Below are positions 1 through 9,880 of a stretch of DNA of 64,000 nt, one piece after another. Within the stretch, counting starts at the first letter, position 1; each line of letters begins with the position of its first letter. This stretch comes from Hedera helix (taxonomy: Eukaryota > Streptophyta > Magnoliopsida > Apiales > Araliaceae): assembly GCA_947179155.2 (NCBI GenBank), contig OX359270.1:17953556-18017555 (forward strand). Direction: 5' to 3'. Under the pieces are notes generated by a model that was not told the origin of the DNA, ran no database searches, and worked only from the letters and a program-made list of their open reading frames with translations. The translations under genes and the position numbers were made by a program.

Positions 1-379
1 CAGTCGGAATATTAAATTCTTAACTTAATTCACAATTTCTTTATAATACCACATTTTATATTTCTCTAAAAATTTCTTAATAAAACCTCAACTCGTTTCT
101 TGATATACTTATCAAGATAGTTTCTTACTTTCTGAAAAATTTCCTTCCTTTTAATCATACATCTCCTTATTCTATTCGCTTATTTCATACCCTCTATCGC
201 ACCTCATTTATACTCTATACATTCGTCCTTCTTTTCTTAATTCATATAAATCTTCTTTACATTTCATAATTCATTTCTTAATACCTTCTATCATTCAACA
301 CTAGGTTTTAATTACTAACCTTTACTTAATTTTATCATAATCTTTATTTGAGATTATTTCAAAAATTCTGGGTGTCAGA
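1..379 (-). repeat. Partial LTR of minus-strand Ty3/gypsy element X (3' LTR)
   Basis: On the minus strand this begins with a TGACACCC-type LTR start at about 379 (TG has become TC) and runs off the left edge. It matches the LTR start at 19444 over roughly 70 bases, including a shared AAAGGTTAG block and AAAACCTAGT. Immediately upstream on the minus strand are a purine tract and a block of the AATTTCGAGGACGAAATTT type, the usual end of the coding region in plant gypsy elements. The LTR identity is well supported; the exact end is approximate. Confidence 0.65.
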
Positions 380-393
380 TTCACCCCTCCTTC
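380..393 (-). other. Polypurine tract of element X
   Basis: The minus strand reads GAAGGAGGGGTGAA directly before the LTR start at 379. The preceding ATTTCGAGGACGAAATTT block (about 396-414) is the typical sequence before the plus-strand primer of plant chromoviruses. It fixes the orientation of X as minus. Confidence 0.6.
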
Positions 394-2762
394 ATAAAAT
401 TTCGTCCTCGAAATTTCTATGTACTCATAGTTCATTAATTTGTAACGTACACAATTTCTTTACATTTATTCCACATATCTTGACTTCCTTCCTTCCTCGT
501 AGTTATTGCACATTGCAATTTTCTAATTCACCACATTTCATACTTTATTTACTTCACAATTATTGCTTCCATTATCATTCACACTTAAATAATACTATCC
601 CATCCTACCATCCAATCTTCATAAGAGTAGAGGAATTCAAAATTTTATTTAGGAAAAACTTTCATGATATGCTGAATGAACATTTATCCCGGTTTAACAG
701 TACTTCGCTCCCCGAGTACTTCATACTGCAAACCCTGACAGTGGATCAATCTGTCATTAAAGTGATGGATGTTTCACCATACATTGGCACGCCAGATGAT
801 CAATCTGCAATGCCTGTGTCTTGCTATGCCAGGTGACCATTCGATCAACCTGCAATAGTCTTAATCTTTTTGTTCATCTCAGCCATAGAATTCATTCAAA
901 AGTAATTTGATTGGGTATAATTTTCAAAGAATAAGAATTCAATATATTTCAAAATTTGTCTAGCTGAATCAATAGCTCAGACTTATATTTCTTCAACGCT
1001 TGTCTAGCTAGGTCAATTAGCATAGACTAACTTTTAACAATTTATAACTCGCAGAAATTTTTAAAACATTCATCATGTCAAAACTTTTCAAAACGTCTAG
1101 CCGAGTCAAATGGCAAGGACTTATAGTTCTGACATACCTGCAAAAATCAAAATCATTTATGACTTCATGTTACCGCGTCATTTTGACAGTCCGTTGAGAA
1201 TTTCGTCGTTAATAATTCCTACACCATAAACCATACTTTATGGTGTTGAATCATCTTATGACGAAATAGTACCGCACCGTCTCAACAACACGTTGAGCAT
1301 TCCGTCATTCATCACATCTGCACCGGGCTAAAAGGTGCGTGGATGATTCTTTTGAAATACATTTTGATGTTAAAAATATTTTTGTCTAGCCGAGACAAGT
1401 GGCATAGACACTCTTTAAATCGCTTAAAAATTTCATTTAAAATTTTCAAAGCACACACGTGCCAAATCAACTTGAAGCCAAAAATTTCGAAGTCTAGCAA
1501 GGCTAGAAGAGTGGGAATATCCTAAATTCCCTAACATTTACCTTCAATTTCTTTACTTAAATATTTAATTTATTGCTAGGACTATTTTCATTTATCATAT
1601 TGAAATTTCTATCTACTCCAACTTTTCTATACCCCCGTATAGTTCATCAAACTTGCCACACATTATGAGTCCAGGAACTTACCACAAGAATATGAGTTTA
1701 GGAGCTTGTCCTAGCAATACGTAGTCTGAGAACATATCAAAGACTGTCCATATGCTGAGGGGCTCAAAACATACCATACCAATATGAGTCATGGACTTAC
1801 CATATGCATTAGTTTTAAGAACTCGTGCCTAACTTAATATTATCTATCTATCAAAGCCACTAGCGCGACTCTAACATTTCAACGATTATCACATAGTAAT
1901 TAAGTAAACACAAATCCCCCGCCCATACAAAGGATTGTGCAACTCAGTCACCACATGAATCCTCAATTGAAATTTCGTACCCAAACTTTCTACCCCCTTA
2001 TCATAACATTTCTGTCATTCATGTCTTATCATTCTCTGAATTCTTCTTGTACTATTTCATAGTACCATAATTCTTTATAGCATCAAGCTATACCTCTTTG
2101 ACCATTCACAAGTCTTTCTATTACTTTTCATTCTTACTTAATCTCCTCATGACCTTTCTTTACAATTCATTCCTTACTCGCTTCTCTTATCTCGTGATCG
2201 TATCGTAGTACGATCTTCTTACCCTTCCTGATCATGTTATTATGATCTCTTTCTATGCTCTTTAGATTTCCTTTTATCTTTATTGCTTAAATCAGGTGTC
2301 CCCTGATTATCTTTGAGATTCATCTTTGAATCATTTCAAATATTCTTTCAGATATGTTCTTAATTGAACTTATAAATTTTCTTTATTCGTTTCATTCAAA
2401 TCTTTCTTAACATCTTTATCTCTTCCTTATAATCTTATCTCTTCCTTGCAATCTTTCATATTTCCTTTACTTTAGCCAATATTTGAGAACTATCTTTCTC
2501 AACTTACATCTTTTCCATCCTAATTTCCCCACGTTTATCAAACTTATCACGTATTTGGGCTCAGGAACTTACCATAATCATATGGTTGAGGAGCTTGTCC
2601 TAGTCAGGCCTTAGTCGCCCATTCGCTAAAGGGGCTCCACCATACAATCATCAGTCACGAGCTTACTATACGCTTGAGTTTTCAGAACACTCAACTAATC
2701 GTACTCTTTCTTACTTTAGGTTATAGCCTAAGGTATCATTTTCCTAAGGGTTATAACCTCTA
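394..2762 (-). mobile_element. Decayed, fused interior of minus-strand gypsy elements A and X
   Basis: This stretch lies between the primer site of element A at 2763-2774 and the polypurine tract of X at 380-393. It has no long reading frame on either strand; the longest is 162 codons on the plus strand at 348, with no recognisable domain. Diverged copies of a TCTAGC(C/T)GA(G/A)TCAA motif recur at about 958, 1003, 1095, 1384 and 1492. About 2.4 kb is far too short for gag-pol, so most of both interiors is missing. I infer a deletion joining A's 5' interior to X's 3' interior; I cannot place the joint. Confidence 0.5.
1650..2695. repeat. Two diverged copies of a ~170-bp block
   Basis: The stretches at about 1650-1830 and 2553-2695 share the same order of words: a CAGGAACTTACCA-like stretch, a TATG(A/G)..AGGAGCTTGTCCTAG stretch, a GGGGCTC stretch, and a CTTACTATACGC/CTTACCATATGC stretch ending in AGTTTT.AGAAC. 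They lie about 0.9 kb apart inside the decayed interior. They look like an old internal duplication; no function is visible. Confidence 0.5.
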
Positions 2763-2774
2763 GCTCTGATACCA
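2763..2774 (-). other. Primer binding site, initiator tRNA-Met type (element A)
   Basis: The minus strand reads TGGTATCAGAGC two bases after the LTR end at 2777. This is the classic plant retrotransposon primer site complementary to the 3' end of initiator tRNA-Met. It shows that 2777-6182 is a 5' LTR of a minus-strand element rather than a solo LTR. Confidence 0.85.
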
Positions 2775-4103
2775 ACTGTAACGACCCCGAAATTCGACCC
2801 ATATTGTTACCTTAAATCTTGTATTTAATAAACATTATTTTCATTACGTCCAAATTTCGGTCCGTTAATAAATCTTTCATTACCTAAATTGATCCATTAT
2901 TTAATATCAATATCACAAATTTCCAAATTTTCGGTATAAATTTTTCTTTTTTTCTCAACTTAATTATTGTATTAAAACATTTGGATATTTAAAATCCTTA
3001 CATTTCGATCCTAGTCCCATGGATCGCAACCTTAACCTTTTTCTTTTCTCTTACTAGTGTCATATAGCTCAACATTCACAATTTAGTATTGTTCATATCC
3101 ATACAATTTATTCTTGATTTCATAATCCATAGTTAAGTCATTTAATAATTTCTATCGTAACATTTATCTAGTACAATCACAGTTCAAAACATGACTTATC
3201 CTGTCTGGATTCAACATATATGTACATACAAAATAACACTATAAAATTAACAATAGTATTCACGCTATGTTATTGAAATATAACAATAACGTTCACAACC
3301 TTCCGTGATTATCTGTCTTTATATCATCCGATATTTTTGTAATTCATTTCTTTCCTGCAAAAATGTTTATTAAGCAAGTAATGAGCACAACGGCTCAGCA
3401 ATTCCAACAGTTTATATTTCACGTAGCACATACCTTATCATGCTTGATGTGTGTCATATATCATGTGCTTGTGCTTCAACTATAGCAATATATCTCATAT
3501 ATATTCATATCGTTGCACAAAGAACACATTGAGGTCATATTAAACACATATCACATAGCACATAATTTGTATGCATTTAAAACAAGAATTGCATATCATA
3601 ATAGTTCAACATTTAACATAAAAGGGACTGAAGAACTTGCCTGGCGTCCAGTTATTTAAATTGTTAGCTCAAACCCTTAACTCGATCAACCTATGGTCAT
3701 AAAATAATCAAATAATAATTATTTAACTCATTGTGATATTAATTTAATTAATTAATATCATCTCTAGGCCAATTATTAATTTATATGGCCAATTATATTA
3801 ACCTCGTTCCTTACAATATTCGTTTAACTTAATATAAGACATCCTCCATACGGACAACCCGGCTCATCGGATAAATTTTAGCACATCTGGTTGTCCAAAA
3901 ATTTTATTTAAACATTTTTCTAAATTGTAACCATGCTAGATTAATATTTAAAGTATTTAAATATTAATCCCTAATATTTAATATTTATGGAAAAATATTA
4001 AATTTAATGCCCAAATATCATTTCTATATTTTTAGTATTTTTCTATAATTTTCTGTAATTTTTAAACAATTTTTAAACATTTATTTCATTAAAAACTAAT
4101 TAT

Positions 4104-4312
4104 GGGGGCAATTTGGTAATTTCCGCAGCTAAAGGGACATATCCGGAATTTTCCGGAAAGGCTAGGGGCATTTCTGTAATTTTCGCGCGTCATGGGACAC
4201 GCTGGTCATTTTTCGGAAAGCTCAGGGGTATTTCTGTAATTTTGGTAGCTTTAGGGACTCAACCGGCATTAAAGGAAAAGGTCAGGGGCATTTTCGTAAC
4301 TTCCGGAAAATG
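4104..4312. repeat. ~60-bp tandem repeat, 3.3 copies, in LTR A
   Basis: Each unit begins GGGGCATTTCTGTAATTT (with variants) and contains an AGGGACA.. stretch and a CCGGAAAGGCTAGG-like end. A parallel set of about 2.5 units lies at 47069-47215 in the related solo LTR, so the array belongs to the LTR family. It directly precedes the GC-rich island in both copies. Confidence 0.75.
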
Positions 4313-4490
4313 ATCGGCCGCGCATTGCGCGGACAGACCTCCGGTCGACTCAAAACGTCGTCGTTTCCTTCCCTTTTCCAGAATCTTCTTCCGCGCAAGG
4401 CGCGACCGGACTTTCTTGGCACAAAACGACGCCGTTTTGTTGGCCGCCTCAGACAAAACACGCCCGCGCAATGCGCGAGCCACTGTTCTT
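4313..4490. other. GC-rich island with CGCGCATTGCGCG and AAACGACG palindromes
   Basis: A sharply GC-rich stretch in AT-rich DNA. It carries CGCGCATTGCGCGG at 4319, CGCGCAAGGCGCG at about 4391, CGCGCAATGCGCG at about 4466, and two near-palindromes of the AAAACGACGCCGTTTT type at about 4350 and 4423. The matching part of the solo LTR copy (47220-47400) has the same two motif classes alternating. No reading frame of interest is present. I infer a regulatory or structural role only as a possibility. Confidence 0.6.
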
Positions 4491-6182
4491 TTCTTCTCCC
4501 TGGTTTCGCGCACAGTGTACCACCTTACCAAAAATTATCATTTTACACCCAATTTTTCACAACCAAACTACTCTAAAAATCACATAATTCATACATCAAT
4601 ATCCAGAAATTATTTGAAATCATTATTCTAATTATTTATAATTTTTTCCATAATAATAATTTAATACCATAAATACCAAACTAAATCAAAATAAATTGAT
4701 TTTTTTTTACCTTCTAAGCTTGCTTATTCTTCCTTTGATGGTCCCAAGACTTCCTCTTCTACCTCTTATAGCTATGGTGGTTCGGTATTTTCCGGTGGAG
4801 TTGGTGTCGGCTACGGTTGGTGGTGAAAAGAGAGGAGAGTTTTTCTCCTTCTTTCTTTTTATTGCTTGTCTTCCTTTTTCTTTTATTTGTTTTCCACTTC
4901 TTTCTCTTTAAATCACAATCACCAACTTAGCCATTTGTAATAAAATATTTTCCACCGACTTAACGTGCTGCATGCTTAGCCAATCTCTCGAAAGTTCCAA
5001 AATAATATGCAATTTAATTAATTTAATACATTACATAATTGTTACGTGTAATAAATATTTTATATAATGTATATAAAATATTTATTTTAATTCATCAAAA
5101 ATCATAACATGATTTATAGTTAATATTAATACCTCTTTTGGTACTTTTCTTGACAAATTTTGTACACGCATAACCACATGCATGTAATTATATGAGGTAA
5201 TTTATACCTCTAAAAATCATAAAATAATTCATAGGACATATAAAAATTATTTTTCATATTTTTTCACTTCATTACTTGGACAACATGTTACATTAACATG
5301 TTCACGTTTCTGAAATATTATTCTTCATAAAGGTCATAATAATTCCATTATACATAAATATAATTTTTAATAACTTAAAACATTCATTTTTCTTATTTAT
5401 TATTCAATTTCTTTAATATTCACAATAATTTCTTTATATATAAATTATATAACTTAATATTATATAATTTATATATTTACATTCTCATTTCTTAATTAAT
5501 TTCTTAACTTCCTCCAACCTTATTTCATTTAATCACCTTATATAAATTACATAATTATTCTTATATAATTTATATAATTAATATTTTCTTCATACCTTAT
5601 TTTAATTTTCTTATATAAATTATATAATTTATTATTATATAATTTATATAATTATCTTTCCTTCTCAATTAGTTTCTAAATTTCCATCATAAATCTTAAT
5701 TTAATTTAAAATCCATAATTACAACTTTATTAACTTCTCCATTCACTTTTCATTTAAAAATTGGATTAATTTAATTATTAATCCCTTAATTTCCTTAATT
5801 AATAACATTTATAATTATCACTTAAACATATATATTTATATATATACAAATGTATATATATACATATCTAATTTAATATATTTCACATTACCACGTAACT
5901 TCAATTAAATCATAATTTTTGCATTTCCATAATAATTTAATTGTACAATTACCTAAAATTCTTTCATTTCTCATAAATTATTTTTAAACAATTTATTTAC
6001 TTTTCATTTAATTTAATTCAACATACTTTATCATAATCTCTGTACAAATTTAATTTATCAATTAAATCCGTTCACATACCTTAAATTATATAATATAATA
6101 ATTAATTTAACAACCTTGATAATTTTATCAATTAAATCTTATTTGATATTATTAAAGGAATCCTGAAATTCGGATCCTCACA

Positions 6183-6893
6183 TGAACTTAGGGTCTCATA
6201 ATATGCAACACATATGGAACATAACTTACATAACTCTTGTTTCTATCCATGAATTCTTGAATGGCTACTCATAAACTAGCATTTAAACTCATAAAAGTTA
6301 AGTTCTATAATTAGAACATGATCAATACCTTCTTGAAGTTCTCTTCTTTCTTGTTACAAAGCTTTTTATAGTTTGATTCTTCAATTTGAATGGCTAAAAT
6401 TCCTTCCTTTGATCATTTTTTCAGCAATTCTTTTGAGTTCTTAGCACAACCCTAGCTCTTTTCTTCTTTCCCTCTTAAGTCTCTCTCTTTTCTAGTAACT
6501 TTGAATGATACTAGAACCAATTGTTGAATACTTGCAACAAATATACACATATATGTTTTATATAACTCCTATAATACTTAACCATCTTTTGGTTAAGTTA
6601 ACCATACATAGTTAAAGGCTTTAAAGACATTTCGCATGTATTTTTAATGGCATACATGACAATTCATACAAAAAGGATACCAAGGTCATTCCTTAACTTA
6701 TCAAGGGAAGTATAGTCATTGTACCAAAAATCTAGAGAATTTATCTCTCATAAATTCATAATTTGCATATTTTTCACCCAATTCAAGTCCTTTTTAATCC
6801 AAACTTGCTTCATTATGCTCGAACTTCATTCTGTTATCAAATACTTCATAACTTACTTGTCCCATAACACTTCTCACACTTCGAAATATTGAT
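6183..6893 (-). repeat. Piece of LTR of element X, between insertions A and K
   Basis: This stretch resembles 58560-59290: both hold a ...CTTAGGGT.T stretch, an AACCCTAG(C/T) stretch, a TTAACCATCTTTTGGTTAAGTT-like palindrome (6579-6600 and 58971-58990) and a CCAAGGTCATT stretch in the same order. It continues at 18395 after the K insertion. No coding potential was seen. Confidence 0.6.
6886..6893. repeat. Target-site duplication of element K, left copy
   Basis: ATATTGAT directly precedes the 5' LTR of K and is repeated at 18387-18394 directly after its 3' LTR. Only the first five bases may be the true duplication, because the last three (GAT) also equal the end of K's polypurine tract. Confidence 0.8.
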
Positions 6894-8515
6894 TGTTGAA
6901 GGTTGTTTGATTTGATGATGATGATTGTTGTGCAAAAATGATTGTGGTAAATGTACTTACATGGTTGATTGTCAATATGTGTCTTACAATGTGCTTGTGT
7001 TAATGTGCTTATGTGCTTACTTGATTATATGTGTAGATGTTCTAAAAGTGCTTATGTGGTTAATTGTCAAAGTGATTATATGTTAATCAAATTATGTGCC
7101 AACATGATCATGTATGTATGATATATATTACCTAATGTGATTTACACAATTGTATAACACATATATGCTCTTGTTGAAAACTATCTGACGCTTATAAAAG
7201 ATAATGAAAGTTATCTGGTTCAAATGTTGTAAAGTACTTTTAAAATATATATGTGTACAAAGGACTTAGATTTTAAAGATCAGAAATGTTAGGTTGATCT
7301 TTCTGTAGGAGTCACTCTACATAAAAGATGCATGATATAAGCAGAGTAGCATAAGAATGAATCATTGTTGTATTTATGTATGATAGAGTCTGTAAAGTCC
7401 TTTCAATATATAATGATGTAATAATGTACGAAATGACTTAGTTAGAAAAGATCAAATATGTTAGGTTGATCTTATGTTAGATCTGATCAGTCTATATGAT
7501 CGTAGAACGGACTCTACGATTCCAAGGAAAGAAGACTCGATGATTCAGTATAAATCGTAGACTGAACTATACGACTCCTTACCTAAATAACTCTACGATC
7601 TTCAAAGAGAGACAGATGTGTAAGAGGTCTACAAAGTAAACAAACTAAATTAAAGAACTGATCAAGTACAAATCATAGAGCATAACATTACGATCGTCGA
7701 ACGGGCAACTAAGCAGACCTGCAGTTAACGCAGAACCAGAAAATAAATGTACTCTACGATATACACAATCTAGCAAAATCGTAGAGTAAACTTGAAGAGC
7801 AAGCACATACGAGAACTATACGATTTACACAGTTAGAAGAAATCATAGAGTGAAACAGGATGACAAGACAATGCGGAAAATTGTTCTACACATAGAATAA
7901 TCGTTCAGTAGAAATAAAGGATGTGCCAACGAAGACAACAACTCAACGATTCCACTGAAAAGCACTACAGTTAACAAACTCTACGATTTGAATAAAGGGA
8001 CAAGATCGTAAAACGAAATCGTAAAGCAAAGCACTACAGACAAACTCTGCGATCTGAACAGAATAGCAAGATCGCAGAGTAAAAGAAAAGATTGCTCTAA
8101 CTCAACGTTTTACTTGAAATACCTTAAGTAACATTCATGGAGCTGATTTCGCAGAATCAGAATAAACAGCCTATCACTCGACGAATTCACTGAGCAGTTC
8201 AGAACCAGTAAACTAACAGAACGGCAATATGGTGCGAAAGAAAAGAGAATACTCCTCGCCCAGATTGAAGAAAGATTAAGTGCTCTTGATATTCAGATGC
8301 ATGTCAGAGTCACAGAAGACTTTGTGCCTAAACGACTATAAGTCAGGACCCACTGCTCAGGAAAAAGGTAAATAAGGTCAGACTAATGGGACATCTCTGA
8401 ATGCATTCAGAACAGCTGGTTCTAAAAGTCAAGGAAGGTATTTATTGATGGATCAGAAGATTAATTAGCAAAGAATATAATAATCTTTGCTGAACAACTC
8501 TGGGAGTGCAACGGC

Positions 8516-8523
8516 TATAAATT
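8516..8523 (+). promoter_or_regulatory. Possible TATA box of element K LTR
   Basis: TATAAATT at 8516 is kept in the 3' LTR at 17032. It is the best TATA-like site in the LTR outside simple repeats. Placement about two thirds into the LTR is plausible for a retrotransposon promoter, but no transcript evidence is available. Confidence 0.35.
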
Positions 8524-9281
8524 CAGAGAAAGCTAAGCTACAATTTGATATATCACAACATGTCAGAAAAGGAAAAAAGAACTGACACAAGCAGCAAGAA
8601 AGTCAACATCGAAGATATTAAAGATCTGCACAAAGCCAAATGGAACCAACGGGATTTCTTTCAACGGTAAAATATGCACAAAAATATAAGGGCTTTGATG
8701 ATTCACAGAAAAAGTGTTGTTGAAAATAAAAAAAAAGGATGGTGAACAACAACAGATCGTAGAGTAAAATAGAAAATGAATATGCTGAAGAACTCCACGA
8801 TCCATCAGAACACTAATACTGAATTGAGAGAGACATAGAGTGAAATAACTCTATTACAAAAGAAGTGTTCAGAGCTGCTAGGCACGTGGTAGAGAGAAGC
8901 TGAAACGCAAACTTGATACAGACATGGAAGCAACTGAGTACCAAAAGGAAGGAGCATTACAGTTATCTCAGAAGCCCATCTCGAGAAGCTATAAACGGCA
9001 TATGATAAGAAAGAACAACTGAGTATAAAAAAGAATGAGCTTCACAGTCATCTTAGGAGTTCATCTCGAGAAGTTATCAAGTACTAAAGGAGCTGAAGTA
9101 CAAAAGCCCAACAGCACAATGGGTGATCACAAGAAGATATTGAACAAATAAAGAAGCCAAGCATCATTGCCGAACTCAATATCATTTCAAGAATGATCAC
9201 ATCCTGCTACTGAGTATTTAAAGTCAATGGAACTTAAAGTACTACTTAGTAGCAACTCCAACATCTATCAACAAGCAAGGG

Positions 9282-9420
9282 GCCAAGTATGTTGGACTTG
9301 AAGAGGGCAGTTATGTCCTTGTCTTAGTGACTAAAGGAGCCAAGTCTGCTGGACTTGAAGAGGGCAGTTATGTCCTTGTCTTAGTGACTAAACTAGCCAA
9401 ACCTGCTGGGTTTGAAAGGT
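9282..9420. repeat. 57-bp tandem repeat in K LTR (about 2.4 copies)
   Basis: Units begin GCCAAGTCTGCTGGACTTGA at 9282, 9339 and 9396, a period of exactly 57 bp; the third is partial and diverged. The same array is present in the 3' LTR from 17798. Confidence 0.85.
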
Positions 9421-9586
9421 TGTTGGTGAACTAGAGTTTCCAGGCCTGATGTGCTTGAAGGGTTCTGTATGAATCATTCTTAGTGGATTTCCTACTCGTT
9501 GTAGTAGAAGAGTGGAGTAGGAGTTATTCATCTCCGAACCACTTAAAACTCTCTGGTGTCATTTACATTCAGTCATCTACATTATG

Positions 9587-9588
<2 letters not shown>

Positions 9589-9637
<49 letters not shown>
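9589..9637. repeat. (AT)n microsatellite in K 5' LTR
   Basis: About 49 bp of pure AT alternation. The 3' LTR has about 55 bp at 18096-18150, so the two copies have changed length since insertion. Confidence 0.95.
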
Positions 9638-9638
<1 letters not shown>

Positions 9639-9868
9639 CTGCTAAAATTGGTTTACTTGACAAGTGGCTATCTTTAATACAGTCTTAATTCAACGGAGAA
9701 GCTTTACAAATCTTTAAGGGGAGTTTTCAAACTAATATTCCGATATGCAAACAAATCTTGATTAAATGAATTAATTGGTAATAAACTTTTGAAGTTAAGT
9801 AAAAAGTTTTTAAGATAGCTATTCAACCCCCCTTCTAGATCACTTCTGTGCCTCTGGGAACTAACAAT

Positions 9869-9880
9869 TGGTATCAGAGC
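9869..9880 (+). other. Primer binding site of element K (tRNA-Met type)
   Basis: TGGTATCAGAGC lies two bases after the LTR end at 9866, followed by AGGTTCTC. It matches the plant initiator tRNA-Met primer site and fixes K in plus orientation. Confidence 0.9.

Larger units (their letters stand above)
2777..6182 (-). mobile_element. 5' LTR of minus-strand Ty3/gypsy element A (3.4 kb)
   Basis: On the minus strand the LTR starts TGTGAGGATCCG at 6182 and ends GGGGTCGTTACA at 2777, followed by a tRNA-Met primer site. A second copy of the same family at 45774-49138 has identical termini and a perfect target duplication, which confirms both boundaries. Inside are about 60-bp tandem repeats (4104-4312), a GC-rich island (4313-4490) and AT-rich palindromic stretches of the TATATAATTTATATAATTA kind (about 5440-5660). 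The matching 3' LTR is not in the window. It is inserted in the LTR of element X. Confidence 0.85.
6894..9866 (+). repeat. 5' LTR of element K
   Basis: Starts TGTTGAAGGTTG and ends GGGAACTAACA, followed after two bases by the primer site. It contains about 19 scattered CTCTACGAT/ATCGTAGAG-type motifs (7490-8840), a likely TATA box at 8516, a 57-bp tandem repeat (9282-9420) and an (AT)n run (9589-9637). It aligns with 15408-18386 along its whole length. Confidence 0.9.

Noticed and set aside
348..836. 162-codon plus-strand frame near the left edge
   Set aside because: Lies antisense across the LTR/polypurine junction of X, has no domain and low-complexity sequence.
4259..4576. Overlapping frames in the GC-rich island of LTR A (and 47021-47552 in the solo LTR)
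   Set aside because: GC-rich composition lowers stop density; frames are not conserved between the two LTR copies.
8560..8670. A 36-codon plus-strand frame after the K LTR TATA box, open in both LTRs (second copy at about 17075)
   Set aside because: All four base differences between the LTR copies change the amino acid, so there is no sign of selection; it is open because the LTRs are duplicates.
8563..8805. 80-codon minus-strand frame present in both K LTRs
   Set aside because: Same cause (LTR duplication); hydrophobic low-complexity product, no domain, antisense to the element.
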